Notes: a model not told the origin generated them from the letters alone. A stretch of DNA of 64,000 nt from Acetobacter oryzifermentans (GCF_001628715.1 NZ_CP011120.1:2589501-2653500); one strand, 5' to 3'. Positions 38,246 to 48,356 are shown, counted from the stretch's first letter. Numbers and translations are program-made.

Positions 38246-39525
38246 AGGGACTTTTACCCGCCCTAAACCGGCTGATGCCGTTGATGATGGTGATCTTTCT
38301 GGTGCTTGCCAGCATACAGATTGCCCTCAGCCTGCATCTTTCCCTGCATTCCATTACGCATGTTTTGCAGTGGTGCGCACCAGCATGGCCGATTTTGGCC
38401 GTAAGTGGCATTATACTTACAGTAGCAGGGCTGCTGTTTGAAACACGCGCCGAGAAGCTGGCGCGCAAAGGGCTTTTACGCCGACGGGGATTCATCATGG
38501 ACGTTCTTGCCAGACTGACCAACCGCGCCGCACTGGAAGAAATGATGGCGCGCGAACAGCGTGAAACCACCATTGATGCGGAAGAACTGGCAGCCAACCT
38601 ACGCGCCCGCGTTATTGGGCAGGACCAGGTATGCGAGGATGTGGCTGCGCAGTTGCGCCGCCGCCTTGCCTTGCAGGTACGCGGGAAACCAGTAGGTATT
38701 TTTCTGCTGGCCGGGCCTCCGGGCACAGGCAAAACCTATCTGGCCAAACAACTTGCCCGCCAACTTGAACGCCCCCTGCTGCATTTTGATATGACACAGA
38801 TGAGCAGCCCCCACGCAGCAACCCAGCTATTTGGCTCCCCCAAAGGTTATGTGGGTTCAGACACTTACGGAAAGCTGACTGGCGGCCTGAAGGAAAAGCC
38901 GGATGCTGTTGTGCTTCTGGACGAAATTGAAAAAGCACATCCGGATGTGTTCAAAAAGTTCCTGACAGCATGGAACGATGGACACATTACCGAGGCCTCT
39001 ACCGGGCAACAGATTTCTACCGTGCGCGCAATTTTTGTGCTGACATCCAACATTGCAACAGATGCACTAACAGAAATTGCAGACCGCCTACATGATGACC
39101 CAGACCGTATGCGCGCCGAATCGGTAGAAGCCTTGCGTCAGGCTGGGTTTGCGCCGGAAGTTCTAAACCGGTTGGATCGTATATTTATCTTCCGTCCGCT
39201 ACAGGGACTGGATATCGCCCGCGTGGCCGCGCTGGAAATTGAAACCATGATCGAAAGCTACGGCCTGAAAGTGGAAACCGGCGGTATTGATGCCACTCTG
39301 CTAATGGACGTTATGCGCCGCCAGAGCCGCATGGGAGATGCTGCCTCTGCCCGAGATCTGGTGCGTTCGATTGAAGATATGATCAGCGAATCCCTGATTG
39401 TAGCCCGCCAGCAAGGCGCCAATATGGTGCGGCTGGTAAAGGAAGATGATGGTGCAGTTGTTGCAAAAGTGGCGGACAACCGCACGGATGAAGGCGATGG
39501 CATTCATGCGCGCCTGATCCCATAA
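38242..39525 (+). CDS. Membrane-anchored AAA+ ATPase (ClpB D2-like)
   Basis: A 427-residue AAA+ protein with two N-terminal membrane segments (about 11-33 and 46-66) and then a single ATPase ring module like the second domain of ClpA/ClpB. Visible are 'RVIGQDQVCEDVAAQL', Walker A GPPGTGKT (158-165), pore loop GYVG (202-205), Walker B VVLLDE (223-228), sensor-1 LTSN (267-270) and the arginine-finger region PEVLNRLDRIFIF with Arg310. The N-terminal Clp domain and first AAA domain are absent. Predicted cytoplasmic unfoldase tethered to the inner membrane; partner and substrate unknown. Confidence 0.9.
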   Translation: MKGLLPALNRLMPLMMVIFLVLASIQIALSLHLSLHSITHVLQWCAPAWPILAVSGIILTVAGLLFETRAEKLARKGLLRRRGFIMDVLARLTNRAALEEMMAREQRETTIDAEELAANLRARVIGQDQVCEDVAAQLRRRLALQVRGKPVGIFLLAGPPGTGKTYLAKQLARQLERPLLHFDMTQMSSPHAATQLFGSPKGYVGSDTYGKLTGGLKEKPDAVVLLDEIEKAHPDVFKKFLTAWNDGHITEASTGQQISTVRAIFVLTSNIATDALTEIADRLHDDPDRMRAESVEALRQAGFAPEVLNRLDRIFIFRPLQGLDIARVAALEIETMIESYGLKVETGGIDATLLMDVMRRQSRMGDAASARDLVRSIEDMISESLIVARQQGANMVRLVKEDDGAVVAKVADNRTDEGDGIHARLIP

Positions 39526-39568
39526 GCGGCCCTTTACTGTTTATTATTCCGGCACAAGGCTGTTCTGC

Positions 39569-40537
39569 ATGTCTGCTTTTACCCGATTGTGGCAACGCGC
39601 TCCTGTTTGGCGTGTAGCGCTGTTTACCGCTGGCGCATGCAGTGTGTTTTCCGTGATGTTTCCTGCCCCTTGGCTAACTTCACGCTTGCCAGCTTATGCA
39701 AAACTTACATCCAAAATCAGCCATATGCTGCCTGCTGGTGCACCTTCTGCCGATTCGTCGGAAGATGCACTTCGGCCGGATGAAGATCGGCGCACCGTTT
39801 CCGCGCCCCCTATGGATGCACAATTTGAAGGTACGCTTTCTTTTGCGGGCCGCCAGCTTCCCTTACCTGCGGGTAAATGGCACCCTCTCCTGAATTATCA
39901 GGATGATGTTGCACACGGGGAAATTCTGACATCCCTTTATGTGCGTTCTGAACAAGGCATTGTAACAGGCTTACTGGTTGCTCAGGCCACCACGCAATCT
40001 TTGCCTATTACAGATACGCAGCTTGTGCAGGATGAATGCCACAGCAACTTTAACTTTATGTCAGAAGCCCTCCCGCAAGATGGCACGCATACAGAATGCT
40101 GGATGACATCCCCTATTCGAGTAGTGAATAACGTTTTTCTGACATCCAACCCCGCATTACAGGCTTTACTGGGAAGCCCCATGTTTATTCCCCCTGCTGT
40201 GCAGCGCCTGACAGGTATGGGCTTTGATCTGCCCCCCGTTCTGGTGGATGCCGGCTGGAATCGGATTGAAAAAAGCAAATCCGGCCCCGGTGTGGATTTC
40301 ATGAGTGTTCACATGCTGACAAGCCCGGCGGAAGCTGGCAGTAAAATCGTACCAGGTGCGCCAGAAAACTGGTCTCGCGCAGGTATGTCCGATTCGTCTG
40401 CTGTGTCAGACTTTGTCCGCCGCACCAACGCATGGCTACGCGGATGGAGCCCTTATCTGCGCCAAGGGTTTGACAGCAAGCTACCGGATACTGCTCTGCC
40501 CACAACTGTATCGGCAGATCCGGCGTTTCACGGTTAA
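39569..40537 (+). CDS. Envelope protein of unknown function, gene 3 of AAA cluster
   Basis: Unrecognised 322-residue protein with one N-terminal hydrophobic segment (about 16-36, 'VALFTAGACSVFSVMF'), giving an anchored periplasmic protein. The mature part contains 'FAGRQLPLPAGKWHPLLNY', two Cys ('LVQDECHSNFNF', 'DGTHTECWMTS') and 'RRTNAWLRGWSPYLRQGF'. It begins 43 bp after the AAA+ gene with AAGG upstream of the ATG, and converges on the LysR gene. Cotranscription suggests a periplasmic component of the same machine. Confidence 0.75.
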   Translation: MSAFTRLWQRAPVWRVALFTAGACSVFSVMFPAPWLTSRLPAYAKLTSKISHMLPAGAPSADSSEDALRPDEDRRTVSAPPMDAQFEGTLSFAGRQLPLPAGKWHPLLNYQDDVAHGEILTSLYVRSEQGIVTGLLVAQATTQSLPITDTQLVQDECHSNFNFMSEALPQDGTHTECWMTSPIRVVNNVFLTSNPALQALLGSPMFIPPAVQRLTGMGFDLPPVLVDAGWNRIEKSKSGPGVDFMSVHMLTSPAEAGSKIVPGAPENWSRAGMSDSSAVSDFVRRTNAWLRGWSPYLRQGFDSKLPDTALPTTVSADPAFHG

Positions 40538-40543
40538 AAACCG

Positions 40544-41458
40544 TTAAACGGCCTGATGCATCTTACCTTCCCGCAAGAGATCTGCGGAAACTTCTATCAG
40601 AAAATCCAGAACTGTCCGGGTGCGCAGAGGGAGTGTACGTGGGCCAGTATGCACAGCATAGAATGGCAGAGAAGGAATATTCCAATCTGCAAACAGGCGA
40701 GTAAGCCGACCATCGGCAACAGCCTCACGCACCTGAAACTCTGGCAACAGGCCAATGCCCAATCCAGATTCCACTGCATACAACACAGCTTCACTGCTAT
40801 TGGCACGAAAAACAGCTGATGGTGCAATTACACTTTCTTCACCATCCCGCTCAAAATTCCAATCCAACCGACTAGAGCCGTAATTATATACGACTCCCGG
40901 ATATTCAGGCAGATCACGCGGGTGCATTGGCGTGCCACAGCGGGCCAGACAAGATGGTGCGGCCACCAACCATTTGCGCACAACGCCCAGTTTACGGGCA
41001 ATAAGAGAACCCTCGGCTATATCCCCTACGCGCACAGCCAGATCCAGCCCTTCTTCTACCAGATCACCAAATGCATCACGCATAACAACTTCAATAGCCA
41101 GATCAGGGTGCCTTTCTAGCAACTCCCCTATCCGCCGTGTCAGACACAATCCAAAAGCTGTGGTTACCCCCAGGCGCACCAAACCAGATACAGAAGCACG
41201 ACGGCGCCCCAGCACTGTTTCTGCCGTTTCCAGAATTTCCAGCACTTCATAAGCATGCGGAAGAAGGCTTCTGCCATCTTCCGTCATGGTAAGGCTGCGC
41301 GTGGTGCGCGCAAACAAAGTTGTACCATAATGCGCCTCTAACAACGCAATATGGCGGGAAATTGTGGGCTGACTAACACCTGTCTCACGCGAGACGGCAG
41401 AAAACGAGCCTGTAGCCGCAACGCGAACAAAGCTGTGAAGCGCGGAAAGAAGATCCAT
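40544..41458 (-). CDS. LysR-family transcriptional regulator
   Basis: LTTR of 304 residues from the ATG at 41458 (MDLLSALHSFVRVAATGSFS); the longer open frame adds non-protein-like residues. The N-terminal winged HTH is 'FSAVSRETGVSQPTISRHI' and the effector domain is 'LVRLGVTTAFGLCLTRRIGE' with 'SEAVLYAVESGLGIGLLPEF'. It belongs to the CrgA/AaeR-like subgroup. No divergent partner gene is adjacent, so its target is unknown. Confidence 0.93.
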   Translation of the reverse strand: MDLLSALHSFVRVAATGSFSAVSRETGVSQPTISRHIALLEAHYGTTLFARTTRSLTMTEDGRSLLPHAYEVLEILETAETVLGRRRASVSGLVRLGVTTAFGLCLTRRIGELLERHPDLAIEVVMRDAFGDLVEEGLDLAVRVGDIAEGSLIARKLGVVRKWLVAAPSCLARCGTPMHPRDLPEYPGVVYNYGSSRLDWNFERDGEESVIAPSAVFRANSSEAVLYAVESGLGIGLLPEFQVREAVADGRLTRLFADWNIPSLPFYAVHTGPRTLPLRTRTVLDFLIEVSADLLREGKMHQAV

Positions 41459-41669
41459 TGAAGTCCAGCACTGTTCCTGTGAACACGCGGACATTACATT
41501 ACAACTTCTTACCAGCAAGAAGTGTATCTAATGTTGCGCGTATTCCTGATTTATCGGCAATTTTGGAACAAGCTGGCAGGTCGCACAACATCCGTCAGGC
41601 TCTATTCCGCCATGTGACAGATGCACTTGCATTTGTCTTGCATGACGGAACAGATATCCCAAACAAGTT

Positions 41670-43229
41670 TTACCGGCGGCGCATATGCGGTTGTGCCAGC
41701 TTTTTTTCTGCCATACGTGCCAGACGCACAAAAGGCAGCCCCAGCAACAGATAGGCTGCGCCTACCATCAGCCCTGTTCCGAAATAGTCGAAATAGGAAG
41801 AAGACAGACGGATGTAAGTCTGGGTCAATTCTGTCAGCGTGATCACGCTAACCAGTGACGAATCTTTCAATAACGAAATAAAGTCGTTGGTCATAACAGG
41901 CATAACCAGACGGAAAGCCTGTGGCACAACCACGTACCGCAATGCCTGAGCGTGCGTCATATTCAGAGCCAAAGCAGCTTCCATCTGCCCATGCGCCACA
42001 GATTGCAGGCCTGCGCGATAGTTTTCGGCTTCATACGCCGCATAATTCATACCCAAGCTGACAACGCCAGCCAGAAAGGGGGTAAGGCTGATGCCAAATT
42101 CAGGCAAGCCGTAGAAAATGAACAGAACCTGAATCAGCAATGGGGTGCCGCGCACCACTTCCACGTATGTGGTCGCCAACCAGCGGAGCGGTGTAGGGCC
42201 GTACAGGCGCAAAAGCGCCAACGCCAAACCCGCTCCAACCGCCAGCACCATCGCACACAAAGAAACCAGCAGAGTCAGCCATGCGGCTTTTGCCAACTGC
42301 GGCAGAAACCCAACATAGCGATCCAGCTTAATGCGCCAGCCGCCTTTACCTTCCAGCTCCGCCACATATGCGTTCCACGCCGCAGGCGTAACGTTAAGCG
42401 TGGTGTGATCATTGGTGAACTGCGCCATTTCTGGCGTCCACAAATCCCACCGCAGCAATACGCGATGGAGCGTACCATCATGCTGCATGGTTGCCAGGGC
42501 GGCATTCACCTTTGTACGCAGGGCTACATTCTGCCCTTTGGCAAAAGCTATGCCATATTCTACACGGCCAATGGGTTCACCCACCACCTGCAAGGCTGGG
42601 TTGGTATCACCGTAATATTTGGCAATGGGGCCATCAATCAGAATGGCATCCGTGCGGCCATTCGCCAGATCCATGAATGCATCGGTTTCTTCATCATACG
42701 TCCGAAGCTGAACCTTGGCGTTCTCCGTCAGGATACGCTCAGCTTGCGTATCCTTGATTGTGCCAATGGCATGACCATTCAGATCAGCAAGATTTTTAAG
42801 TTGCGGGCCATTACGCCGCACCACAATCCGTTCGGATGTGATGTAATATGGATTTGAAAAATCAATACCTTCGGCATGCTCATCTGTCATTTCAATGCCA
42901 CAGATGACCATTTCATACAGGCCACGCTGCAAGCCGGGAATAAGACCATCCCAATCATTCTGCACGAACTGAAGCGGCGCACCCATGTGCTTGCCCAGCT
43001 CCTGCATCAGGTCGTATTCAAACCCGGTCAGCTTGTCCTGATCTTTCAGATCATGGAAGGTATAGGGTACGTCTGATGAAGCATCCGCAGCCCAGCGGAT
43101 CGGCTTTTCTTCCTGTGCGTATGCCACATGCGCGCCAGCACCCAGCCAACTTGCGGCCAGCAGCAGACAAACACAGCGCAAAAACAAACCCCAAAGGCGT
43201 GGCGGGCAATGCTGTGCGTTCTGTTTCAC
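41670..43229 (-). CDS. Fused substrate-binding protein and permease, amino-acid ABC transporter
   Basis: A 519-residue import component in one polypeptide. Residues 1-39 are a signal peptide (ending AYAQ). Residues about 42-275 form a family 3 solute-binding domain ('GFEYDLMQELGKHMGAPL', 'YEMVICGIEMTDEHAEGIDF', 'RTDAILIDGPIAKYY'). About 305-515 form a His/Glu/Gln-type permease with five helices, permease loop 'EAALALNMTHAQALRYVVVP' and 'FISLLKDSSLVSVITLTEL'. The start is GTG, overlapping the TGA of the ATPase (GTGA). The substrate is presumably a polar amino acid. Confidence 0.93.
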   Translation of the reverse strand: MKQNAQHCPPRLWGLFLRCVCLLLAASWLGAGAHVAYAQEEKPIRWAADASSDVPYTFHDLKDQDKLTGFEYDLMQELGKHMGAPLQFVQNDWDGLIPGLQRGLYEMVICGIEMTDEHAEGIDFSNPYYITSERIVVRRNGPQLKNLADLNGHAIGTIKDTQAERILTENAKVQLRTYDEETDAFMDLANGRTDAILIDGPIAKYYGDTNPALQVVGEPIGRVEYGIAFAKGQNVALRTKVNAALATMQHDGTLHRVLLRWDLWTPEMAQFTNDHTTLNVTPAAWNAYVAELEGKGGWRIKLDRYVGFLPQLAKAAWLTLLVSLCAMVLAVGAGLALALLRLYGPTPLRWLATTYVEVVRGTPLLIQVLFIFYGLPEFGISLTPFLAGVVSLGMNYAAYEAENYRAGLQSVAHGQMEAALALNMTHAQALRYVVVPQAFRLVMPVMTNDFISLLKDSSLVSVITLTELTQTYIRLSSSYFDYFGTGLMVGAAYLLLGLPFVRLARMAEKKLAQPHMRRR

Positions 43230-43987
43230 AGAAGTGTCCTCAAAAAGCGGCGTGTCTGTTCATGGGCCGGGTTCACACACAGAACCTCCGGCGGGCCGGA
43301 TTCAACAATATGGCCACCATCCATATAGACAATGGTATCCGATGCCACTTGGGCAAAACGCATATCGTGGGTGACGATAATTTGCGTCATCCCTTCATCA
43401 TCAAGGGTGCGCATTACCCCCAGCACTTCTTCTGCAACAATCGGGTCCAGCGCTGATGTGGGTTCATCATACAGCATAATTTCTGGCCGCATGGCCAAAG
43501 CGCGTGCAATGGCGGCACGTTGCTGCTGGCCGCCAGAAAGCGAAACTGGGTAGCGTTGCGCCACGCGCGCCAACCCTACTTTTTCCAGAAGAGCCATAGC
43601 CTCGGCACGTTCAACTTCTCCGCCCTCACCCTTAACCACGCGGGGGGCCAGTAGAACATTGTCCAGAACTGTAAGATGGGGAAACAGGTTAAAGCTCTGG
43701 AACACCATGCCCACGTGAGTGCGCAAGCGGTGTGCCATATGCTCATCTGCGCGACGCCAGACAGCATCTTTACGCTCTATGGTCACCCCCATGGCGGTTA
43801 TCTTACCGCTATCGGGAATTTCCAGAAAATTCAAACACCGTAGAAAAGTGGATTTTCCGCAACCGGATGGGCCAATAATAGAAACCAGCTCACCCTTTCG
43901 CACCTGCATGGATACACCACACAGGACATCCCCTTCGCCGAAATTTTTGTGCAGATGTTCCGCACTCAAAACGACTGGGTCTTCCAC
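43226..43987 (-). CDS. Amino-acid ABC transporter ATP-binding protein
   Basis: A 253-residue ATPase of the GlnQ/HisP type: Walker [16 protein letters not shown], signature LSGGQQQRAAIAR, Walker [14 protein letters not shown] and switch His in IVTHDM. It precedes the fused binding-protein/permease gene and is its energising subunit. The GTG start has no visible Shine-Dalgarno and lies only 3 bp from the acnA terminator T-tract, so the mode of initiation is unusual. Confidence 0.94.
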   Translation of the reverse strand: MEDPVVLSAEHLHKNFGEGDVLCGVSMQVRKGELVSIIGPSGCGKSTFLRCLNFLEIPDSGKITAMGVTIERKDAVWRRADEHMAHRLRTHVGMVFQSFNLFPHLTVLDNVLLAPRVVKGEGGEVERAEAMALLEKVGLARVAQRYPVSLSGGQQQRAAIARALAMRPEIMLYDEPTSALDPIVAEEVLGVMRTLDDEGMTQIIVTHDMRFAQVASDTIVYMDGGHIVESGPPEVLCVNPAHEQTRRFLRTLL

Positions 43988-43989
43988 AG

Positions 43990-44020
43990 AAAACGCCGAC
44001 CCGGTGCGTACCGGGTCGGC
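43990..44020 (-). terminator. Terminator of acnA
   Basis: An 11-bp stem GCCGACCCGGT / ACCGGGTCGGC with loop GCGT, followed on the minus strand by GTTTTC. It lies between the acnA stop and the ABC ATPase GTG. Confidence 0.75.
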
Positions 44021-44051
44021 ATCTCGACGTTCACCTTGAACGAAATGGTTC

Positions 44052-46745
44052 TCAGGCAGCTTTCGTCATCCCTCGCAAGACGTACTGAAGAATGCCACCA
44101 TGCCTATAATACTCGACTTCGTCTAGAGTATCGACACGGCAAAGCAGTGGTACTTCCTGCGTGGAGCCGTCATTTCTTGTAATTGTCATAATTACATCCA
44201 TGCGCGGCGAAAGTTTATCAACACCCTTGATGCTGATCACCTCGTCACCCTTCAGACCAAGGGTCTTACGGGTTGTGCCATCCTTGAACACCAGCGGCAG
44301 AACGCCCATGCCCACAAGGTTGGAACGGTGGATACGCTCAAAGCTTTCAGCAATAACGGCCTTTACGCCCAGCAGCAGGGTGCCTTTTGCGGCCCAGTCA
44401 CGGGAAGAACCCATGCCGTATTCCTTGCCACCGATGACCACCAGCGGAGTGTGTTCCTTTTTATACTCCATGGCCACATCGTAAATGGCGCCTTCCTTCC
44501 CATCTGGGAAGTGCTTGGAATATCCACCTTCCGTACCCGGCAACATTTCGTTTTTGATACGGATGTTGGCAAAAGTACCACGCACCATCACGCGGTCATT
44601 CCCACGACGGGAGCCGTAAGAATTGAAGTCTTTCGGTTCAACCCCGTGTTCCATCAGGTAACGACCAGCCGGTGAATCCTTTTTAATGGAACCAGCCGGA
44701 GAGATATGGTCGGTCGTGATGTTATCACCCAGCAGGGCCAGAATACGCGCACCTTCGATATTGCCGGGAGCTTTAGGCTCAACGTCCATATGCTTGAAGT
44801 ACGGCGGATCCTGCACGTAGGTAGATTTTGGATCCCACTTATAGGTTTCAGAACCCGTAGCAACCTTCAGGCCCTGCCATTCTTTTGTGCCCTTGGACAC
44901 GTTCTTGTAACGGTTGATAAACTCGTCACGGCTGATGGCAGAAGCAATAAGGTCTGCAATTTCCTTATTGGTGGGCCAGATATCCTTCAGGTAAACTGGC
45001 TTGCCATCCTTGGATGTGCCCAGCTGTTCCGTTGTAATATCTTGCCGCATGGTACCCAGAAGGGAATATGCAACCACCAGCGGCGGGCTTGCCAGATAGT
45101 TGGCCCGAACGTTGGGGGAAATACGGCCTTCAAAGTTACGGTTGCCAGACAGGACAGAAACAGCAACCAGGTCGTTGTTTTCAATCGCATCCACAATATG
45201 GGAAGGCAGCGGGCCGGAGTTACCGATACAGGTGGTGCAACCATACCCAACGGTATTGAAGCCCATGGCATCCAAGTCTGTCGTGAGGCCAGAACGGTTC
45301 AGGTAATCTGTAACAACCTGAGACCCCGGAGCCAGAGAGGTTTTCACCCAAGGCTTAGGCTTCAGGCCCAGAGCGCGTGCTTTACGGGCAACCAGACCAG
45401 CCGCAATCAGCACAGCCGGATTGGATGTGTTGGTGCACGAGGTAATGGCGGCAATAACAATATCGCCCTGCCCCAGATCATAGTTTGTTCCGGCAACCGG
45501 CACCTTTTTATTGGCATCGTTGGCGGCCACGCCCAAAGAGCTGGTCAGTTCTTTTTCAAACGCAGTTTTGGCGCTTTTCAGCTCCACGCGGTCTTGCGGA
45601 CGCTTGGGGCCTGCCAGAGACGGCACAACCGTGCTGAGATCCAGCTCCAGAACATCCGTAAAGACGGGTTCCGGTGTTTCGTGCGTGCGGAACATACCTT
45701 GTGCACGCAGGTATTCTTCAACCAGCTTAATGCGATGTTCATCGCGGCCAGTCTGACGCAGGAAGTCCAGCGTAAGCGCATCAACCGGGAAGAACCCGCA
45801 AGTTGCACCATATTCCGGAGCCATGTTGGCAATGGTTGAACGGTCAGCAACCGGCAGATGATCCAGTGCCGGGCCAAAGAATTCAACAAACTTACCAACC
45901 ACGCCTTTTTTGCGCAGCATCTGGGTAACTGTCAGCACCAGATCGGTAGCTGTTGCGCCTTCTGGCAGCTTGCCTGTCAGTTTAAAGCCGATCACATCCG
46001 GGATCAGCATGGCAATGGGCTGGCCCAGCATTGCGGCTTCAGCCTCAATACCACCCACACCCCAGCCCAACACACCCAGACCGTTGATCATGGTGGTGTG
46101 GCTGTCTGTGCCGTAAAGGGAATCCGGGTAAACGTATTCCTTACCACCAACATTGGCAGTCCATGCCACCTGGGCAATGTATTCCAGGTTCACCTGATGG
46201 CAGATACCCGTATCTGGCGGCACAACAGAGAAGTTTTCGAAAGCTTCCTGGCCCCAGCGCAGAAAGGCATAACGTTCTGCGTTGCGTTCAAATTCCAGAG
46301 TGATGTTTTCCTGCAGCGCTTCTTTTGTGCCTGCATAGTCCACCATCACGGAATGATCGATCACAAGGTTGACCGGAACCATTGGGTTCACCTTCTGCGG
46401 GTCCCCCTTCAGGCTCACAATCCCATCGCGCATGGCTGCAAGATCCACCACACCCGGCACGCCGGTGAAGTCCTGCATCAGAATGCGTGAAGGCTTGAAA
46501 GGCACTTCCTTGCTGCTGCTGCCTTTTGGCAACCAACCTGCAATGGCCTTGGCGTCATCTACATTGTAGGAGCGCCCATCTTCAAACCGCAGAATATTTT
46601 CCAGAAGAACCTTCAGCGAAACCGGCAGGCGGCTTACGTCGCCAATGGTTTTTGCCGCTTCGGGAATGGAAAAATAATGGTAGGTCTTGCCGTCAACCTC
46701 AAGGGTGCGGCCTGTCTTTAGCTTATCGTGCCCAACCGTTTTCAT
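44052..46745 (-). CDS. acnA: Aconitate hydratase A
   Basis: 4Fe-4S enzyme converting citrate to isocitrate in the TCA cycle. The ATG at 46745 ([20 protein letters not shown]) follows GGAGAG and gives 897 residues, close to E. coli AcnA (891); the frame extends 7 codons upstream to a GTG. Cluster Cys are in [10 protein letters not shown] and [13 protein letters not shown]; '[17 protein letters not shown]' is near the C terminus. In acetic acid bacteria aconitase is tied to acetate tolerance and overoxidation. Divergent from ccmA. Confidence 0.97.
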   Translation of the reverse strand: MKTVGHDKLKTGRTLEVDGKTYHYFSIPEAAKTIGDVSRLPVSLKVLLENILRFEDGRSYNVDDAKAIAGWLPKGSSSKEVPFKPSRILMQDFTGVPGVVDLAAMRDGIVSLKGDPQKVNPMVPVNLVIDHSVMVDYAGTKEALQENITLEFERNAERYAFLRWGQEAFENFSVVPPDTGICHQVNLEYIAQVAWTANVGGKEYVYPDSLYGTDSHTTMINGLGVLGWGVGGIEAEAAMLGQPIAMLIPDVIGFKLTGKLPEGATATDLVLTVTQMLRKKGVVGKFVEFFGPALDHLPVADRSTIANMAPEYGATCGFFPVDALTLDFLRQTGRDEHRIKLVEEYLRAQGMFRTHETPEPVFTDVLELDLSTVVPSLAGPKRPQDRVELKSAKTAFEKELTSSLGVAANDANKKVPVAGTNYDLGQGDIVIAAITSCTNTSNPAVLIAAGLVARKARALGLKPKPWVKTSLAPGSQVVTDYLNRSGLTTDLDAMGFNTVGYGCTTCIGNSGPLPSHIVDAIENNDLVAVSVLSGNRNFEGRISPNVRANYLASPPLVVAYSLLGTMRQDITTEQLGTSKDGKPVYLKDIWPTNKEIADLIASAISRDEFINRYKNVSKGTKEWQGLKVATGSETYKWDPKSTYVQDPPYFKHMDVEPKAPGNIEGARILALLGDNITTDHISPAGSIKKDSPAGRYLMEHGVEPKDFNSYGSRRGNDRVMVRGTFANIRIKNEMLPGTEGGYSKHFPDGKEGAIYDVAMEYKKEHTPLVVIGGKEYGMGSSRDWAAKGTLLLGVKAVIAESFERIHRSNLVGMGVLPLVFKDGTTRKTLGLKGDEVISIKGVDKLSPRMDVIMTITRNDGSTQEVPLLCRVDTLDEVEYYRHGGILQYVLRGMTKAA

Positions 46746-46936
46746 AATCGCTCTCTCCCCGATCACAGCCGATGGCTGGTGATGCGTTCAGGACACCGTA
46801 AACATGCCATTCGGCGCCGAGTGCCTGCCTGATCTGCCGGGCAACCGGCTTGATATCCCGTTGGGCCTAGAACATACCGGCAGTTGGAAAAGGCACAAGG
46901 CGGGGAGCGACCACGAGAACGCGAGCACCCCGGCTT

Positions 46937-47683
46937 TTGCGGCCTTGCACGGTAACAATAAGGAGAAGTGTTATCGCCGACAGTCCTTTCCCTGCCGGGC
47001 ACTCTGCCCCAACCAGGCCTGTAACTGGTGCATTTCCGGCACTTTATGCTGAGGATCTTTGTGTTTTCCGTGGGGAAAGACTGGTACTGGACGGTATCAG
47101 CTTTCAGATGGAAGCCGGAGCCGCCATGCTGCTAACCGGCCCTAATGGTGCAGGAAAATCCACTTTGCTGCGCGTTCTGGCGGGCCTACGCAAACCCGAT
47201 TCCGGCCAATTGCTCTGGCATGGCGAATCGGTTTTTGCAGATCGCGCGGCCCATGCCAGCCAAGTGGCCTATCTGGGACATCAGGATGCGCTTAAGCCGG
47301 GGCTGACTGTAACCGAAAACCTCGCATTATTCGCACGTGCAGGCCAAGGTGACATGCAGGAGGCCCTTGAGGCCATGGATCTGCTGCCACTTGCCAATCT
47401 GCCAGCCCGCCTACTTTCTGCTGGACAGAAACGGCGCACGGCGCTTGCGCGTGTTTTGCTGGCCAATGCGCCTTTATGGTTGCTGGATGAACCTAGCCTT
47501 GGCTTGGATACCAATGCCATTACCCTGTTAGGACAAGCCCTTACAGCACATAGGCAACAAGGCGGGTTGGTGATTGCCACCACACATGTGCCCTTACCGC
47601 TAGAAAACGTGCAGCCCCTTACATTGCCGGGCGCGGGCGATTCGGCTGCTTCCACCTTTTGCCAGCAGGAGGATGACGCATGA
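46937..47683 (+). CDS. ccmA: Cytochrome c biogenesis ATP-binding protein CcmA
   Basis: ATPase of the CcmABCD heme-handling complex that drives release of heme-loaded CcmE. Motifs: Walker [15 protein letters not shown], 'YLGHQDALKPGLTVTENL', signature LSAGQKRRTALARVL and LLDEPSLGLD. The only in-frame start is a TTG at 46937; the AAGGAG at 46960-46965 points to no in-frame start codon, so the true start is uncertain and the first ~35 residues may not be translated. Its end overlaps ccmB (ATGA). Confidence 0.9.
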   Translation: MRPCTVTIRRSVIADSPFPAGHSAPTRPVTGAFPALYAEDLCVFRGERLVLDGISFQMEAGAAMLLTGPNGAGKSTLLRVLAGLRKPDSGQLLWHGESVFADRAAHASQVAYLGHQDALKPGLTVTENLALFARAGQGDMQEALEAMDLLPLANLPARLLSAGQKRRTALARVLLANAPLWLLDEPSLGLDTNAITLLGQALTAHRQQGGLVIATTHVPLPLENVQPLTLPGAGDSAASTFCQQEDDA

Positions 47684-48348
47684 TCGGGCTGTTTTGGGCC
47701 ATTGTTGGGCGTGACCTGCGCCTTGCCCTCCGGCATGGGGCAGACACAATGGGGGCCATTCTCTTCTTTATTGTTACGGCCACCCTGTTCCCGCTTGCTC
47801 TTGGCCCCTCCCCAGAATTGCTGCGCCATATGGCGCCCGGCATTATCTGGGTTTGCGCCCTGCTGGCTGCTCTTCTGCCACTAGATCGGCTATTTGGTGC
47901 GGAGCTTGAAGATGGATCACTGGATCAGCTCCTACTTCTGGGCGTTCCAGCCTCCCTTGTCGCCTTAGCCAAAATAACTGCACACTGGTTGACCACAGGC
48001 ATTCCCCTGCTTTTGGCCGCCGTACCATTGGCCGCCATGCTGGGCTTGCCAGCTTCTGCCTTGCCTGTGCTTTTGGCCGGGCTTTTCCTTGGATCTGTCG
48101 TGCTATCTCTGATTGGGGGGATGGGCGCATCTATTGTGCTGGGCGCACGACGCGGTGGTGTGCTGCTACCACTGCTTACGTTGCCTTTGGCAACACCTGC
48201 GCTAATTTTTGGAGCTGCGGCTATTGATGCCGCATCAACCGGCCTACCTTGGCAACCAGATTTGGAACTTTTGGCAGCCTTTGTGGTGGGGGCTCTCCCA
48301 CTCTGCCCGCTGGCAGCCGGTGCTGGGCTGAGAGCCGCCGCAGAATAA
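47680..48348 (+). CDS. ccmB: Cytochrome c biogenesis permease CcmB
   Basis: Inner-membrane subunit of the CcmABCD complex. The 222-residue protein has six hydrophobic segments and CcmB landmarks 'FFIVTATLFPLALGPSPELL', 'PGIIWVCALLAALLPLDRLF' and 'EDGSLDQLLLLGVP'. It overlaps ccmA by 4 bp. ccmC and ccmD do not follow; instead a terminator and a convergent gene do, so the remaining ccm genes must lie elsewhere. Confidence 0.95.
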   Translation: MIGLFWAIVGRDLRLALRHGADTMGAILFFIVTATLFPLALGPSPELLRHMAPGIIWVCALLAALLPLDRLFGAELEDGSLDQLLLLGVPASLVALAKITAHWLTTGIPLLLAAVPLAAMLGLPASALPVLLAGLFLGSVVLSLIGGMGASIVLGARRGGVLLPLLTLPLATPALIFGAAAIDAASTGLPWQPDLELLAAFVVGALPLCPLAAGAGLRAAAE

Positions 48349-48356
48349 TACGCATC

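Noticed and set aside
41458..41754. Open frame from TTG between LysR and the ABC transporter
   Set aside because: Starts with TTG, has no ribosome-binding site and overlaps the 3' end of the permease gene; no recognisable features.
44706..45839. 377-residue plus-strand open frame opposite acnA
   Set aside because: Antisense of aconitase with no domain signature.
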